NCBI RefSeq assembly: GCF_001540865.1
Contig: NC_033625.1
Location: 14,256,111-14,320,110, forward strand
Length of the DNA: 64,000 nucleotides
Direction of reading: 5' to 3'
Source of the DNA: Ananas comosus
Taxonomy: Eukaryota > Streptophyta > Magnoliopsida > Poales > Bromeliaceae
The notes under the pieces are model-generated. The model saw nothing but the letters and a program-made list of their open reading frames with translations, was not told the origin of the DNA and did not search any database. Position numbers and translations under genes: made by a program. Positions 10,660 through 21,073 of the stretch are shown in pieces (within the stretch, counting starts at the first letter, position 1; each line of letters begins with the position of its first letter).

Positions 10660-11400
10660 AATTACCCACATTCAAAATTTTTTTTTAATAGTGATACACA
10701 ATTAATGTCTAAATGAGAAAAGTTTTAAAATTTTTCTAAACCTGTTAAATATGTTGATATTTAACTATTTACCCACATTCAAATTTTTTTAGATTAGTGA
10801 TACAAAATTAATGATTAAACTAGGGAATTCAAAAATTTCTTAAACATATTAAATACGTTGAATTTAAATATTTACCAATATTATAAATTTTTTTAAATAA
10901 TGATACAAAATTAATGTCTAAAATAGAAAAATTCTAAATTTTTTTTTAAGCATATTAAATACATTTAATTTAAATTTTTAGCACGTACAAATCTATTTTA
11001 ATAATAAATTTGAATTATACCCAATATTTCTAATCAATTACTACATTCAAATTTTTTTAATTAGTGATACAAAATTAATGTCTAAATTAGAAAATTCTAA
11101 ATTTCTTTTAAAAATATTAAATATGTTGAGTTTAAATAGTTACCCACATTCAAATATGTTTAAACTAGTGATACAAAATTAATGTCTAAACTAATTGAAT
11201 TTAAATATTTACCAACGTTACAAGTTCTTTTAAATAGTGATACAAAATTAATGTCTAAAGTAGAAAAATTCTAAAATTACAACATATTGTATACGTTGAA
11301 TTTAAATAATTCAAAATTAATATCTAATCTAGAGTAATTTAAAAGTTTCTTAAACAAATTAAATATGTTGAATTCATTATTATCAACATTAAATTTGTTA
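10660..11400. repeat. Degenerate minisatellite of ~105-bp units
   Basis: A unit with consensus TACCCACATTCAAATTTTTT...AGTGATACAAAATTAATGTC...TATTAAATACGTTGAATTTAAATATT recurs roughly seven times (starts near 10664, 10770, 10875, 11040, 11150, 11210 and later). 'GTGATACAAAATTAATGTC' is the most conserved block. Units vary in length and are diverged. AT content is extreme; no coding. Confidence 0.75.
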
Positions 11401-11699
11401 AAATAGTAATATAAAATTTCTTTTATTTAAATTTAAATTGTTAAATTTAAATATTAAATATTTAAATTCAACATATTTAGAAATATTACTATTTCTAAAA
11501 TCCCAAAAATTTAAATAAATGCCTAAATAAGAAGAATTCTAAAAGTCCTAAAATTAATGCATAAATTAGTGCAAAATTAATGCCTAAATTTGGAATATCA
11601 ATCAAACCTTAAATTAATGCTTAACTTAGTACAAAATTAATGCTAAATTTGGGATATTAATCAAAACTTTCTTAAAATTTTGTCTAATTTAATTACAAA

Positions 11700-13380
11700 A
11701 ATACCCTCACATGAAATAACTTTTTAACCTGCTACATAATAGAATGATATTTTTAACCTTTATTAATCAACGATCAAAATCTTTTTTATTTTTTATAAAA
11801 TAAAGTACCGAATCATTTCTTTTTTTCTTTTTATTTTCTCTGTTTTCTCTAAATTCTTTTCATTTTCATTTTATATATCAATAAAAGTTCATTAGGCTTG
11901 TGATTTTGATACAAACTTCTTGTTTTCCTTTTATTCTTTATAGATCATGAAAAATTTAAAAGATATTTGAGAGAATTTCTAATCGCTTTAGAATTTAACG
12001 GCAAAACCTTGAAAAACTCTATATATAACACAAAAATGTCAAGCATTGCTGCGAAAACTAGTAATCTTCCTAACATATTCCTAGTGAAAATTGACTCACT
12101 CGAGAATCATTCTACATATATTTAGTACTAAATATATTTAGTACTCGAGTATCATTCTACATATATTCTACATATATTTAGTACTAAACACAGTTCCTAC
12201 TTTAGATAATGCAAGCTCCCTAACCTGCTTTATGCTAACAATGCATCTTTAATTAGATTGTTCGAGAATTGGTTTATTCCCAAGTATATTATGGTCGCAG
12301 CTCGAAGTAATTTATTCAATAACGAAAGGAACTGTAAGACGAGAATCTATATGATCATACACGTGGAACACGAAATACCTAATCGACATATCGTGGCTCG
12401 ACAAGAATCCCTTTGTCGATTGACCAAATGGTGCAAAAGAATTTCTCATTATTCGCATCGATCGTCGCAATAGAAAATTAGAAGTAATTGCTCTTTGTAC
12501 ATCGCCTTACATATAAGCTTTTCTCTAATACAATAAATACCAAATTATGATTATGGTTTGTAAGTAGGTACACCTTTTTGATGGCACAAATAAAAACTCA
12601 AACTTAAGGAGTATGAAATGAAAAAAGATGATTCCTCAGGGATAGCATAGATACATGAAATAATATTTTATAACTGCACAAATAGATGAGACTAGATCTC
12701 GTTCGACATGTCGCACTATGTGTTTAATCTTTTGGGACTCATCATATAACCCTAAGATTCGGGCATCGGAATTATCCACGGGAGAACAATAGTACACTAA
12801 AATTAGGCAGCTGATCAATGATGCAAAGGATGAAATATATATACTTAAAAGAAATTAAGATGGCTTCTTCAAGAAACCCAACAAAAAAAAAAATGAAAAT
12901 GAAAAGAAAATTTTGGGTGGTTTTAGGATTGATTCTTTGATACATTAGTACTAAAGAAAATATGCTTTTAGATATTGTCTATTAAGTGTTAAGAACTGTA
13001 GAAGATGAGGATGAGGGTAAGAAATTAACTTCCTATATATACTTTTGAGTTGGATTGTGCTTTTTGTTTGGCACAAGCACTATACATTTATTTTGAAATC
13101 TATATCACTTAAAGGAATATATCCTATATGCAATAAGAGAGATAAGTATGCAGGGAATAATAAGATATATAGTTAGTTGAGGAATAGAATTTAGGGTTTG
13201 ATACCCACAGTGTAAGGTGTATCAATTTGCATGCAATGAAGGAGACCAAGCACAAAATATATGAGGCTTTTTGTGGGTGCATGAATTAAGTGTGTGTCGA
13301 TGGTTTGAGTCACCATGTGGGCTAACCATAATAAACAAGAAGGTTTCATTGGTTTCATCATATAAAATATAAAAAGAAAA
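11700..13380. other. Intergenic, no gene recognised
   Basis: Short open frames (12258-12473 on +, 12636-12818 on -, 13191-13403 on -) have no recognisable domains. 12100-12190 holds a short tandem repeat of CATTCTACATATATTTAGTACT. Nothing else is supported. Confidence 0.4.
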
Positions 13381-13704
13381 TCATAATTAATGTGACGCAC
13401 CACTTACTAGGAGGCCATCTATCCTAGGACTATTCTAACCTTAACATACTTTAACTCTCTTAATATTTTGAATCTAGCCACTGCTTAAAATATTATAGCC
13501 GGATTAAGATATTTAGTCATATTAATTATATTTTATATATAAGACTATTCTGAATTCCAAGGTTGCTCTGCCTACTGTATAACTTTGACTCAACCGAAAT
13601 TCATCTTACACTTTCAGCTGGTAATTGGCTCTGATACCAACTATAACACTCCACTTTTCAGGAGGTCAACAATCCTAGGACTACTCTAGTCCTAATACAC
13701 TTAA

Positions 13705-13717
<13 letters not shown>

Positions 13718-13787
<70 letters not shown>
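13718..13787. repeat. (TA)n(GA)n compound microsatellite
   Basis: TA repeats followed by about 25 GA units, ending at an N (13788), which marks an assembly gap. Confidence 0.9.
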
Positions 13788-13788
13788 N

Positions 13789-14201
13789 AAATTATGCGAT
13801 TTTTCGATATTATTTACCTAGTGAACGAAGGGGCTCAAAATCAACGGTTGAAAATAAAAATCATACAAAACATGATAATATGACATTAAAATTTTAGATC
13901 AAAGATATTGATCTTGTTTTATATAGTATAAAGAACTTTCTATCAAAATTTCACGTAATTTGGATATTTCTATATTGTTAAACTTGCAAACGGCTCACTA
14001 CGACCATTAAAATTATTGATTTTGAGCCCTTTCAATCACTAGGCAAATGATATCAAAAAATCATAAAATTTATTTTCTATGTACTTCAAATACTCTAGAT
14101 CAAGTTTATCGGAGCCGATCGACGATTCGAAAGTCGCAACATCGAAAATGACTTAAAAGCACGGAAGGCTCCGTGCTTCCAAACGTATAGTAGCCTCACA
14201 C
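13789..14201. mobile_element. Family A MITE, left end lost at an assembly gap
   Basis: The right arm is intact (...CGGAAGGCTCCGTGCTTCC AAACGTATAGTAGCC) and the interior matches the other copies (CCTAGTGAACGAAGGGGCTC; GTTAAACTTGCAAACGGCTC). The left arm is missing at the N at 13788. It lies inside the second LTR of the TRIM. Confidence 0.7.

Positions 14202-14284
<83 letters not shown>
14202..14284. repeat. (TA)n(GA)n compound microsatellite
   Basis: About 12 TA units then about 29 GA units, directly joined to the left end of the next family A element. Confidence 0.9.
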
Positions 14285-14286
<2 letters not shown>

Positions 14287-14812
14287 CTTGACTGGGCTAC
14301 TATCAATAGTAAAGGGCTCGGTTTACTACCGATTTATTTTTTATGGTAGAGCTTCCAAACCGATGATTGGCATCGTTGAACATGATCTAGAAACCAAATT
14401 TCACAATTTTTTGACATCACTAACTGAACGATCAAAGGGTCACAAAATCTGTAATTTTAATGACCGATATGGTGCGTTTGTTCGTTTAACGGTATAGAAG
14501 AGTTCAAATCAACTAAATTTTTATTAGAAAATTCTTTAAACTATTTAAAACAAGATTTAGACTCTAGATCTTAAATACAGAAATTGTATCATCACTTTTT
14601 AAAGAATATTCATTTTCAGCCATTCATTTTTCTGTTTACTTGATGGACAAAAGAACAATATCGAAAATGCAAGAAATTTGATTTTCAGGTAGTTTAAATG
14701 GTTTAAATCATGTTAAACGGTGTCGATCGTCAATTTGGAAGCACTATCATCGAAAGTAAATCGGTAGTAAAGCGAGCCGTTTACTACCGATAGTATTCTA
14801 ACAAAACTCATT
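14285..14812. mobile_element. Family A MITE with mirrored GA / CT flanks
   Basis: Left arm TGACTGGGCTACTATCAATAGTAAA...TTTACTACCGAT pairs with right arm ATCGGTAGTAAA...TTTACTACCGATAGTATTCT. Conserved core 'CATCGTTGAACATGATCTAG' left and 'AAATCATGTTAAACGGTGTC' right. The flanks are (TA)n(GA)n left and (CT)nTATATA right, i.e. the same microsatellite in inverted orientation. A 69-codon open frame across the left arm is not a gene. Confidence 0.75.
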
Positions 14813-15280
14813 CTCTCTCTCTATATATAAGACTATTCAAAATTCCGGGATATCACAATTAAAGTGCTATCTTTTCTTTTAAGAACATTTATAGGAAGAG
14901 CAATCAAAATTCTTGGTTTGATGTGAGAAAGAAATATATTTGTTGCTTCATAAAAATGAGGGGGAAAAAGAACCAATTTGCGCCTATTTTTTAGCTCAAA
15001 TAGAAATTCTTTTTTGCTACAAGGAATTGTAATAGATGGTGCCACTAATATTTCTAATCAAGTTAGAAAATTGATATATCCACTAACCAAGAACAACAAT
15101 CCAAAGTTTCTTCTTAAATAATGCCATCACTAGATTGATGAACAACAATTGACTAGCTGAAGGATTAAGTTAAAAACAAGTTTACATATATCACATTTAA
15201 TTTCTTTTAAAATTATGAGAAGACATGTGAATTAACTATATGTTGGAAATAAACAGCATAGCAAACTCTATCGAAAAGTT

Positions 15281-15932
15281 TTTTTTGAGAAATAGGTAGC
15301 AAGCTACCTGCTTCATTCATTAAGCGAAATGAACTAAGCGTACATGATGGAGACAGATAGGGCCTCCTGAAAGAGCCGAAAAAATACAAGAAAGAAAACC
15401 CAAAATAAAGAACTCTACACCTACCGATTAGACAAAGTAAACAAGAAAAGCGGGGTGGATAACGAAAAGGAAGAAGTGGGGACCGAGCATGAAAGAAGGG
15501 ACAAGCAAGGGTCAAAGGGCTCCGTTCTAGGCATTGGTCAAAGAAGCGACACGTTCAAGAGCCCGGGTAGCATTGGGAAGCACCTCGCGGAAGATAGTGT
15601 TGTTGCGCTCAGTCCAGACGACCCACCAGATTGCCGCCAAACGGGTTAAACTTTTCGATCTCGTGGCTGCATTGGGTATGTTAGATGTATCTGTCCATAG
15701 CCTCCGTACATCCCCGGCATCCGATTCGCTTGCATCTGAACCTTCGGCACAAATACGGATGTATCTGACCAAGATACAGTCCCGGAACAGGTGGTCGCAG
15801 GTTTCTAGAAAGAACACGCAAAAAATGCAAAACTGATCCACCAGGCACCCTCTGCGGATCATTCTGTCTGTGGTTAGCAGTCTCTTGCGCAGCAGAATCC
15901 AAATAAAGACTTTGATTTTGACCGAAATTTTT
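15281..15932 (-). mobile_element. 5'-truncated L1-type LINE, 17-bp TSD
   Basis: Flanked by AACTCTATC[G/A]AAAAGTT (15264-15280 and 15933-15949; 16 of 17 identical). On the minus strand it starts inside the C-terminal part of the LINE ORF2: KIKVFIWILLRKRLLTTDRM, then CIFCVFF...CDHLFRDC, the zinc-knuckle-like zf-RVT region, then WWVVWTERNNTIF. It ends with a hairpin GGTAGCTTGCTACC and a short A tail. A frame change is needed to read the last part, and the reverse transcriptase core is absent, so it is a dead insertion typical of 5'-truncated target-primed reverse transcription. Confidence 0.85.
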
Positions 15933-15949
15933 AACTCTATCAAAAAGTT

Positions 15950-18035
15950 AATCGAACAAAAGTTCGATAAGTGGAAAAGGAGAGGGACAATATATATTGT
16001 TGACCGACGCAGCAAACAAATCAGATATTGTAAAATGGAAGAGGGAACATATCTTTTAGCAAATTACAGCTAGTTTTCAATCATCTGAGCCATGTTTAAG
16101 GGCCACAATATTCAAGACCAATAGCATGTATGTATGAACTCCTTTATCACAATGAGATCTTTCATAGGACACTAAAGAAGAAAAGCAACAAGACATTTGG
16201 TCTTATTTTGTTATCTTGTGATATGATGATGTGAAGTTATAAGGGGAGTAGTGGGGAGTAATGCAATCACACTCACAAGAGCATTAGGGGTGTGTACATA
16301 TGTGTGTATGTGTGTGTTATTGGGTTTTGGGAGCACAAGTGACTGACGATCCTTATGTGGGTTCCTTTGTTGGTTCTTAAATTTAAGCCACATGAATTCT
16401 TTTTTGGTAAAAACATACAGAACTGAACCTGAGCTATGGATCATTTTGAGTTTGCTAACCAATCTTTGGATATTTATATTCAAATTTTCAACTTGTTTGA
16501 TTTGAGTCGATCAATGACAATTAAACTTAAAAATTTGAATGTCCCTGTTATATTTACATGTTTAATTAGTACACGTTATACAATTCTTAAAGCCATAAGT
16601 TTATTGAAGTAATTAATTTAAAATTTAAAGTCATAATATTATTGGCTGACTCACAAAAAGGTTGAATAGTAAAATAAAAAATTTTAAAAATTGGGTAGCC
16701 GGTTCAAAATTACTCATAGTTCAAGTAAATTCTATATGTTTTTACCTTCTTTTTTTTTTGTCGTAATGTTGTTATTCTTATAGATTCTAATCGAAGGTGT
16801 TAAGATATATAATCATGCCATTCATATATAGAATCATTTTATGTTTCTACTTTTACGTGTTTAATGTAAAGGTATATTAAACCTTGCTTAATGAAATCAA
16901 TTCTTCAATCTTCAATTAAAGAATTTTTGCTCTTTTGAACAAAAATTCCAAAGAGGAGTTAATTACACCTTTTTCTCCCATCTACTCTCCTTTATTAATG
17001 CACAAAAAAAGTACACTTATGTTTTACTAATTTATACACACATACCAAATTGCAATTAAATAATAAGTAGAGAATAATTAATGGATGATATAACCATGTA
17101 TCTGAGATTTCTGAATCAGACTACTACTAATGCCTCGCCATAAACTTGTAATTTTAAGTAACATGCAAGATGACCTGACATCAGTAGTATGAGATACCCA
17201 CCTCCCTCTCGGTAATATTTTCGAAGTAATCTTGCACCATTTGTAATGCTACATTACCGATTAGATTAGATGAACCAAAACACAGTGATCCTGGTAGGAT
17301 TACTTGTAATCCCTGTAATCCTATCAGGATAACATCTGGTAGGATTATCTGTAATCCCTGTAATCCTATCAGGATAACATGAACCAAACACGCCCAAGTT
17401 CCGGCCCTTTATAGTCTCATAATTCAATTAAAAGATAATTAACACAAACCAAACTAAACTTGGATTGCATGTTCCCATATACAGTTAGAACCTAACTCTC
17501 ACTTTGCTATCTTTAGATAGTAGTATTTTTAAGCAAAATGAAATACTTAATGTACATTCTCTTGCTCCCACTACATTAATAGAAGACCCCACAGAGCCTA
17601 GTAAAAGAAATAAAAAAAAAAAAGCCTACTTAAAGAGTCCCTCCTATATATGCCCATGCAAAATATATGTCATGTCAATACCAAGCAGTAACATCCTCTT
17701 TTTTCATTTGAATTCACTCTTTTCTTTTGTAACTATAAGAACTTGTTAAACAGTGAGTAGTACTCCTCCATAGTGGAGAGGAATATCCAACAAATATTCC
17801 TCCCCCACCCTGAACTTAGAATACATGAACTGCTCTTTCTTAGTTTCATCAAAATGCCTCATGCAAATCTTAGTCACCATTTTCCATTTATGTTGTAATC
17901 ATTCTATAAAATATATTTGATAGAGAAATAATATATAAAATAAAATGAAAGAAGAAAAAGAACAAAATAAATGATAGAGTTGCATAGCTTCTTTTAATAA
18001 TGAGAAACAAATTTGTGTCCAACAATACTATATTT
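15950..18035. other. Intergenic, no gene recognised
   Basis: AT-rich. 16211-16483 is TG/AC-rich and gives only a low-complexity frame. Nothing coding is supported on either strand apart from the small tandem repeat at 17290-17385. Confidence 0.4.
17290..17385. repeat. Two-copy tandem repeat (~48 bp) at the end of a MITE-like sequence
   Basis: GGTAGGATTAnnTGTAATCC CTGTAATCCTATCAGGATAACAT occurs at 17292-17332 and 17338-17380. Each unit is itself palindromic (GGATTA ... TAATCC), so it can fold. It is followed by GAACCAAACACGCCC, the kind of end seen on plant MITEs. Confidence 0.6.
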
Positions 18036-18044
18036 ACTAATAGC

Positions 18045-18400
18045 ACAACAAAAAAATTAACATTTAAAAAACTTTTTTTATATTTAATGATGTTTAAAAG
18101 CGTCTCAATATAGCCAAGCGATACATTTGAAAGCGTCGGTTAAAGCGTCAGCAAATAAAGAGTTGCTACGTATATACCGACGTTTACACCAAGTGTTGGT
18201 AAAATATATTTTGACACTTTAAAGTATCAAGATTTTTAAGAATTTTTTAAAATACTGACGCTTAAAAACGTTAGAAAATTAAAAATAATAACAAAGTTTA
18301 TTATTTAATAAATTAGTTTGATATAATAAAGAGTTCATATGATGACACTTTTTGAAGCGTCGGTATTTGCTATATTATAGAAACGTTTGGGGATGCTTCT
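18045..18400. mobile_element. Degenerate CACTA-like MITE
   Basis: Shares AAAGCGTCGGTTAAAGCGTCAGCAAATAAAGAGTTGCTACGTAT and 'TTTTTGAAGCGTCGGTATTTGCTATATTATAG' with the copy in PHO1 intron 3 (23622-23880). The starting text GCACAACAAAAAAATTAACATT is a decayed CACTACAAGAAAA terminus. Confidence 0.5.
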
Positions 18401-18459
18401 CTCGAGCATCATCTAAAAAGCATTCTTATATTGAGATTTGTTATATTTAGTGTTGCATT

Positions 18460-19015
18460 TAGGGGTGGCAATTCCAGCTCGCCGTTCGCGAGCCCGCTCG
18501 TGTTCGGCTCGCAAATAAGCTCGAAAATTGAATCGTTGTTTAGTAAACGAGCCGAAATGAGCTGAATTTTCGCTCGTTTAATAAATGAGCCGAACATGAG
18601 CTGAGTCAATCGCTCATGTTCGGTCGATAACAGCTCGAATACATAAATTTTATATTTATATAATTATTTATTTTATATTTATATATAAATAAATAATTAT
18701 ATATAATATATATTTTTATTATTTAATTCAAAATAAAAATATAAAGACGAGCTCAATTATAAAAGATCATTTATATGTAAAGTTTCAACTATATTAGATC
18801 AAAGTCTAATAGATAAAATTATAAATTTATTTTTATATATATTCAATCTAATCCTTTTAATTTATTGTTCGTTGGCCAGCTCGTGAGCCAGCTCGTGTTC
18901 GGCTCGTTTATAAACGAGCCGAACACAGCGGCCCCGCCTCGTTTGTGTTTCGGCTCGTTTACGAAACGAGCCGAACACGACGGCCCCGCCTCGTTGTGTT
19001 CGCCGTTTACACCTA
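18460..19015. mobile_element. hAT-like MITE with GAGCCGAACACGAGC arms
   Basis: Left end TAGGGGTGGCAATTCC and right end ...GTTTACACCTA are inverted (TAGGGGTG / TAGGTGT). Extensive GCTCGTTT...AAACGAGCC palindromes lie near both ends and an AT-rich centre lies between. The flanks (GTTGCATT left, GTGCATTC right) resemble an 8-bp duplication only if one base has been gained or lost. Short arginine/proline-rich open frames here are translations of the arms. Confidence 0.6.
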
Positions 19016-19051
19016 GTGCATTCATATATCATAAGATTGAAATTGATCAAG

Positions 19052-19203
19052 TGGCAAAGCTTGGTGCTTGGCGTACCCGAGACCCAAGTCGAATCCTAGT
19101 TGATTCACATTTAGCTAAGTTTATTTTAAATAAAATAAACAATCGTGGTAGCTCGCTACTATCTCTCAAAAAAAAAAAAAAAAGAAAAAGAAAAAGAAAA
19201 AAT
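19052..19203 (+). mobile_element. SINE, ~150 bp, TSD AAATTGATCAAG
   Basis: A perfect 12-bp direct repeat flanks it (19040-19051 and 19204-19215). The 5' end TGGCAAAGCTTGG resembles a Pol III A box, and AAGTCGAATCC (about 19083-19095) is close to the B-box consensus GGTTCGANTCC, so it looks tRNA-derived. The 3' end is a hairpin GGTAGCTCGCTAC followed by CTCTC and an A-rich tail. The same hairpin and tail end the LINE at 15281-15932. Confidence 0.75.
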
Positions 19204-19215
19204 AAATTGATCAAG

Positions 19216-19325
19216 AAGAAAACTTTCATCTGTTGATAACACCGCCAAATAGTAATCAACTTCATTCAAGCAAATCAAACATCGAATAAGAAGTTGCAAT
19301 TAATTTGTACATTTCTTCTTAATTA

Positions 19326-19365
<40 letters not shown>

Positions 19366-20130
19366 TGGAATGTCACAATTTTATTAATTATACAAAACTA
19401 CCAATAGGAGTAAAGGAGATCATAATCGATTAAGATATTTTTTTGAGCTTTTACGGGAACAAATTAATCGAAGCCGTTCTGTTTATTGATTGAATGATTT
19501 GATGGTAGTTCTTTTGAGCTTTAATTACAAGATAATCTTTTAAAGAGAAAAAGGAGAACAACTCTTTTACGAGTGGGAAAGGCGCTTCATTGAATCAAAC
19601 ATACATAATGGAGTGAGGCTACCCCTTTAAACAAAAAAGGGAGGGGCTCCTACATAATTCAAATTTAATTATTAATTAATGTAATTAATCATGCACATTT
19701 GACCAGTCTAGCTACTACACCCTCTACATTGTTTGAAAGGAATCATCTCTTACTCCCTCTTTCTTATTATTGTTATGATAATAATCGCATAATTAATCGA
19801 TAATTTTTATTACTGATCCTCACAATCTCACAAAAGCGAGGAGTCGACTTAGGATCAACTGTGGTACCATATTACTCAGAAGATGATCCGAATTTCTTAA
19901 TAACGACTTAGAAACAGTCAACATTTTTAATTTCTATTCCAAGCACAAAGTTAAGGCACTAGCACTACAAATAAGAACCTAAAACCCATATAAAAGAAAA
20001 TAAAAAAAAAAAAACTACAAAGGTGGCAAAAGTGTGCCTTTTCCCTTTGAGCACCTATTGAAGTGACACCCCAGCACCAAACAAAACACTGGACCCACAC
20101 CCTTCAACAAAAAATTTAATTCCTATAGAC
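19216..20130. other. Intergenic upstream of PHO1, (TA)n at 19327-19362
   Basis: AT-rich, with a TA microsatellite. No gene recognised. A 3' part at 19560-19650 has short direct text of retrotransposon type (GAGGCTACCCCTTTAAACAAAAAAGGGAGGGGCTCC, an inverted repeat), too short to classify. Confidence 0.4.
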
Positions 20131-20134
20131 TAAA

Positions 20135-20486
20135 CTTCAAATACCACTTGTGTGATTTTCGCACTTTCTTAGTTTAGTACCATATAGTTTAAAATGTGTT
20201 AAATTAGTGTCCTGTAATTTCATTTTTATCTTTTCGTCAACTTTTTTGTTAATATTTTATTAAATTATATATAAAAAATTTCAGATATTCTATTTAGGTT
20301 TATTAAATATTCACTTTAGTACCCTTTAGTTTCAACTTTGTTACTGATTTAACGAAAAAAATAATGAAATCAATAATAAAAGGATAAAAATAAAATCACA
20401 TGACACTAAATTGCTATACTTTAAATCACATGATATTATAGTGAGAAAGTATGAAACTACAGAAATGATATATGAAGTTTTTCCTT
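20135..20486. mobile_element. TGTGGTTTC MITE, family C (diverged copy)
   Basis: Left AACTTCAAATACCACTTGTG...CGCACTTTCTTAG and right (rc) AACTTCATATATCATTTCTGTAGTTTCATACTTTCTCAC are inverted. The core 'TTTTTATCTTTTCGTCAACTTTTTTG' matches the 6.7-kb and 25.9-kb copies. It lies about 0.7 kb upstream of the PHO1 start. Confidence 0.65.
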
Positions 20487-20678
20487 TTTTTTTTTTTTGT
20501 CAAATCTTACCTATTCAATATAACGATTAAACCGCAAAGGCTGGTTAATATAATAAAAAGAATTTAAATAGACAAGGTAATATAAATAATTTTTTATAAA
20601 AATATAATACGAAAAAAAAAGAATTCTTTTATATTAACCGATTAATAACTTTTACACCATATTCATAATATATCATTT

Positions 20679-20684
20679 NNNNNN
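20679..20684. other. Assembly gap (six Ns)
   Basis: NNNNNN followed by a T run, immediately upstream of the PHO1 leader. The length of missing sequence is unknown; promoter sequence may be lost here. Confidence 0.95.
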
Positions 20685-20783
20685 TGTTTTTTTTTTTTTT
20701 TCCTTCAACACACCCCACCATTTTGTGTGGCTCCCACCCACTTCCCTAGACCTCCACCAGTCTCTTGTACACCACCACCTCCT

Positions 20784-20789
<6 letters not shown>

Positions 20790-20830
<41 letters not shown>

Positions 20831-20885
20831 CTTCCTCTTCTTCTTGTTCTTCTTCCTCCTCCTCCTCCTCCTCCTCTTCTTCTTG
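20790..20885 (+). promoter_or_regulatory. Pyrimidine-rich PHO1 leader ((CT)n and (TCC/TTC)n)
   Basis: A run of about 18 CT units followed by TCTTCC/CTCCTC tracts. CT-rich patches are common in plant core promoters and 5' leaders. The frames that read through as poly-Ser or poly-Leu are not proteins. This tract precedes the uORF at 20904. Confidence 0.6.
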
Positions 20886-20903
20886 GAGAATAATCCATCC
20901 ACA

Positions 20904-20996
20904 ATGAGCAAGTGGAGGAAGGTGCTCAGTATATCAGCACAAGGCCTTATACTCAGTATATCTCAGAATGTGCTGTCCCCCAACACCCTCAAATGA
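20904..20996 (+). CDS. Upstream ORF 1 in the PHO1 leader (30 codons)
   Basis: ATG at 20904, TGA at 20994-20996. The peptide starts MSKWRKVLSISAQ. It lies about 165 bases before the PHO1 start, inside the likely leader. A translation-dampening uORF has been described in Arabidopsis PHO1 mRNA, which makes this one of interest, but sequence conservation was not tested and the transcription start is not known. Confidence 0.4.
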   Translation: MSKWRKVLSISAQGLILSISQNVLSPNTLK

Positions 20997-21073
20997 TGCT
21001 CTCCTCTTATCCTTCTCCATCTCTCACCACCAAGTATTCTCTATATATATACTCCTTCATGGGTCTCCTCTAA
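20993..21073 (+). CDS. Upstream ORF 2 in the PHO1 leader (26 codons)
   Basis: Starts at an ATG that overlaps the stop of uORF 1 (ATGA) and ends at TAA 21071-21073. It starts MMLSSYPSPS and has no recognisable domain. If the leader is unspliced, ribosomes would meet both before the PHO1 start at 21162. Confidence 0.3.
   Translation: MMLSSYPSPSLTTKYSLYIYSFMGLL

Larger units (their letters stand above)
13391..14857 (-). mobile_element. TRIM retrotransposon (short-LTR), disrupted by two MITEs; TSD ATTAA
   Basis: A direct repeat ATTAA flanks the whole (13386-13390 and 14858-14862). The left LTR starts TGTGACGCACCAC at 13391 and runs to about 13570. The second LTR starts near 13642 (TATAACACTCCAC), shares CAGGAGGTCAACAATCCTAGGACTA with the first, and ends ...GATATCACA at 14857. 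Just outside it, GGCTCTGATACCA (13627-13639) is, on the minus strand, the tRNA-Met primer-binding site TGGTATCAGAGCC, so the element points to the left. The internal region is only about 70 bp, so this is a TRIM with no coding capacity. The right LTR is broken at its TA tract by the material at about 13718-14823 and resumes with 'TATATAAGACTATTC', also present in the left LTR. Confidence 0.8.

Noticed and set aside
13736..14284. CRISPR-like regular repeats
   Set aside because: They are GA and TA microsatellites and inverted-repeat MITEs in a plant genome; no spacer structure.
15455..15836. Plus-strand open frames over the LINE
   Set aside because: They are antisense to the LINE ORF2 remnant, which explains the sequence.
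20705..20996. Poly-Ser, poly-Leu and poly-Arg frames in the PHO1 leader
   Set aside because: Produced by the CT and TCC microsatellites on both strands; only the short uORFs are worth keeping.
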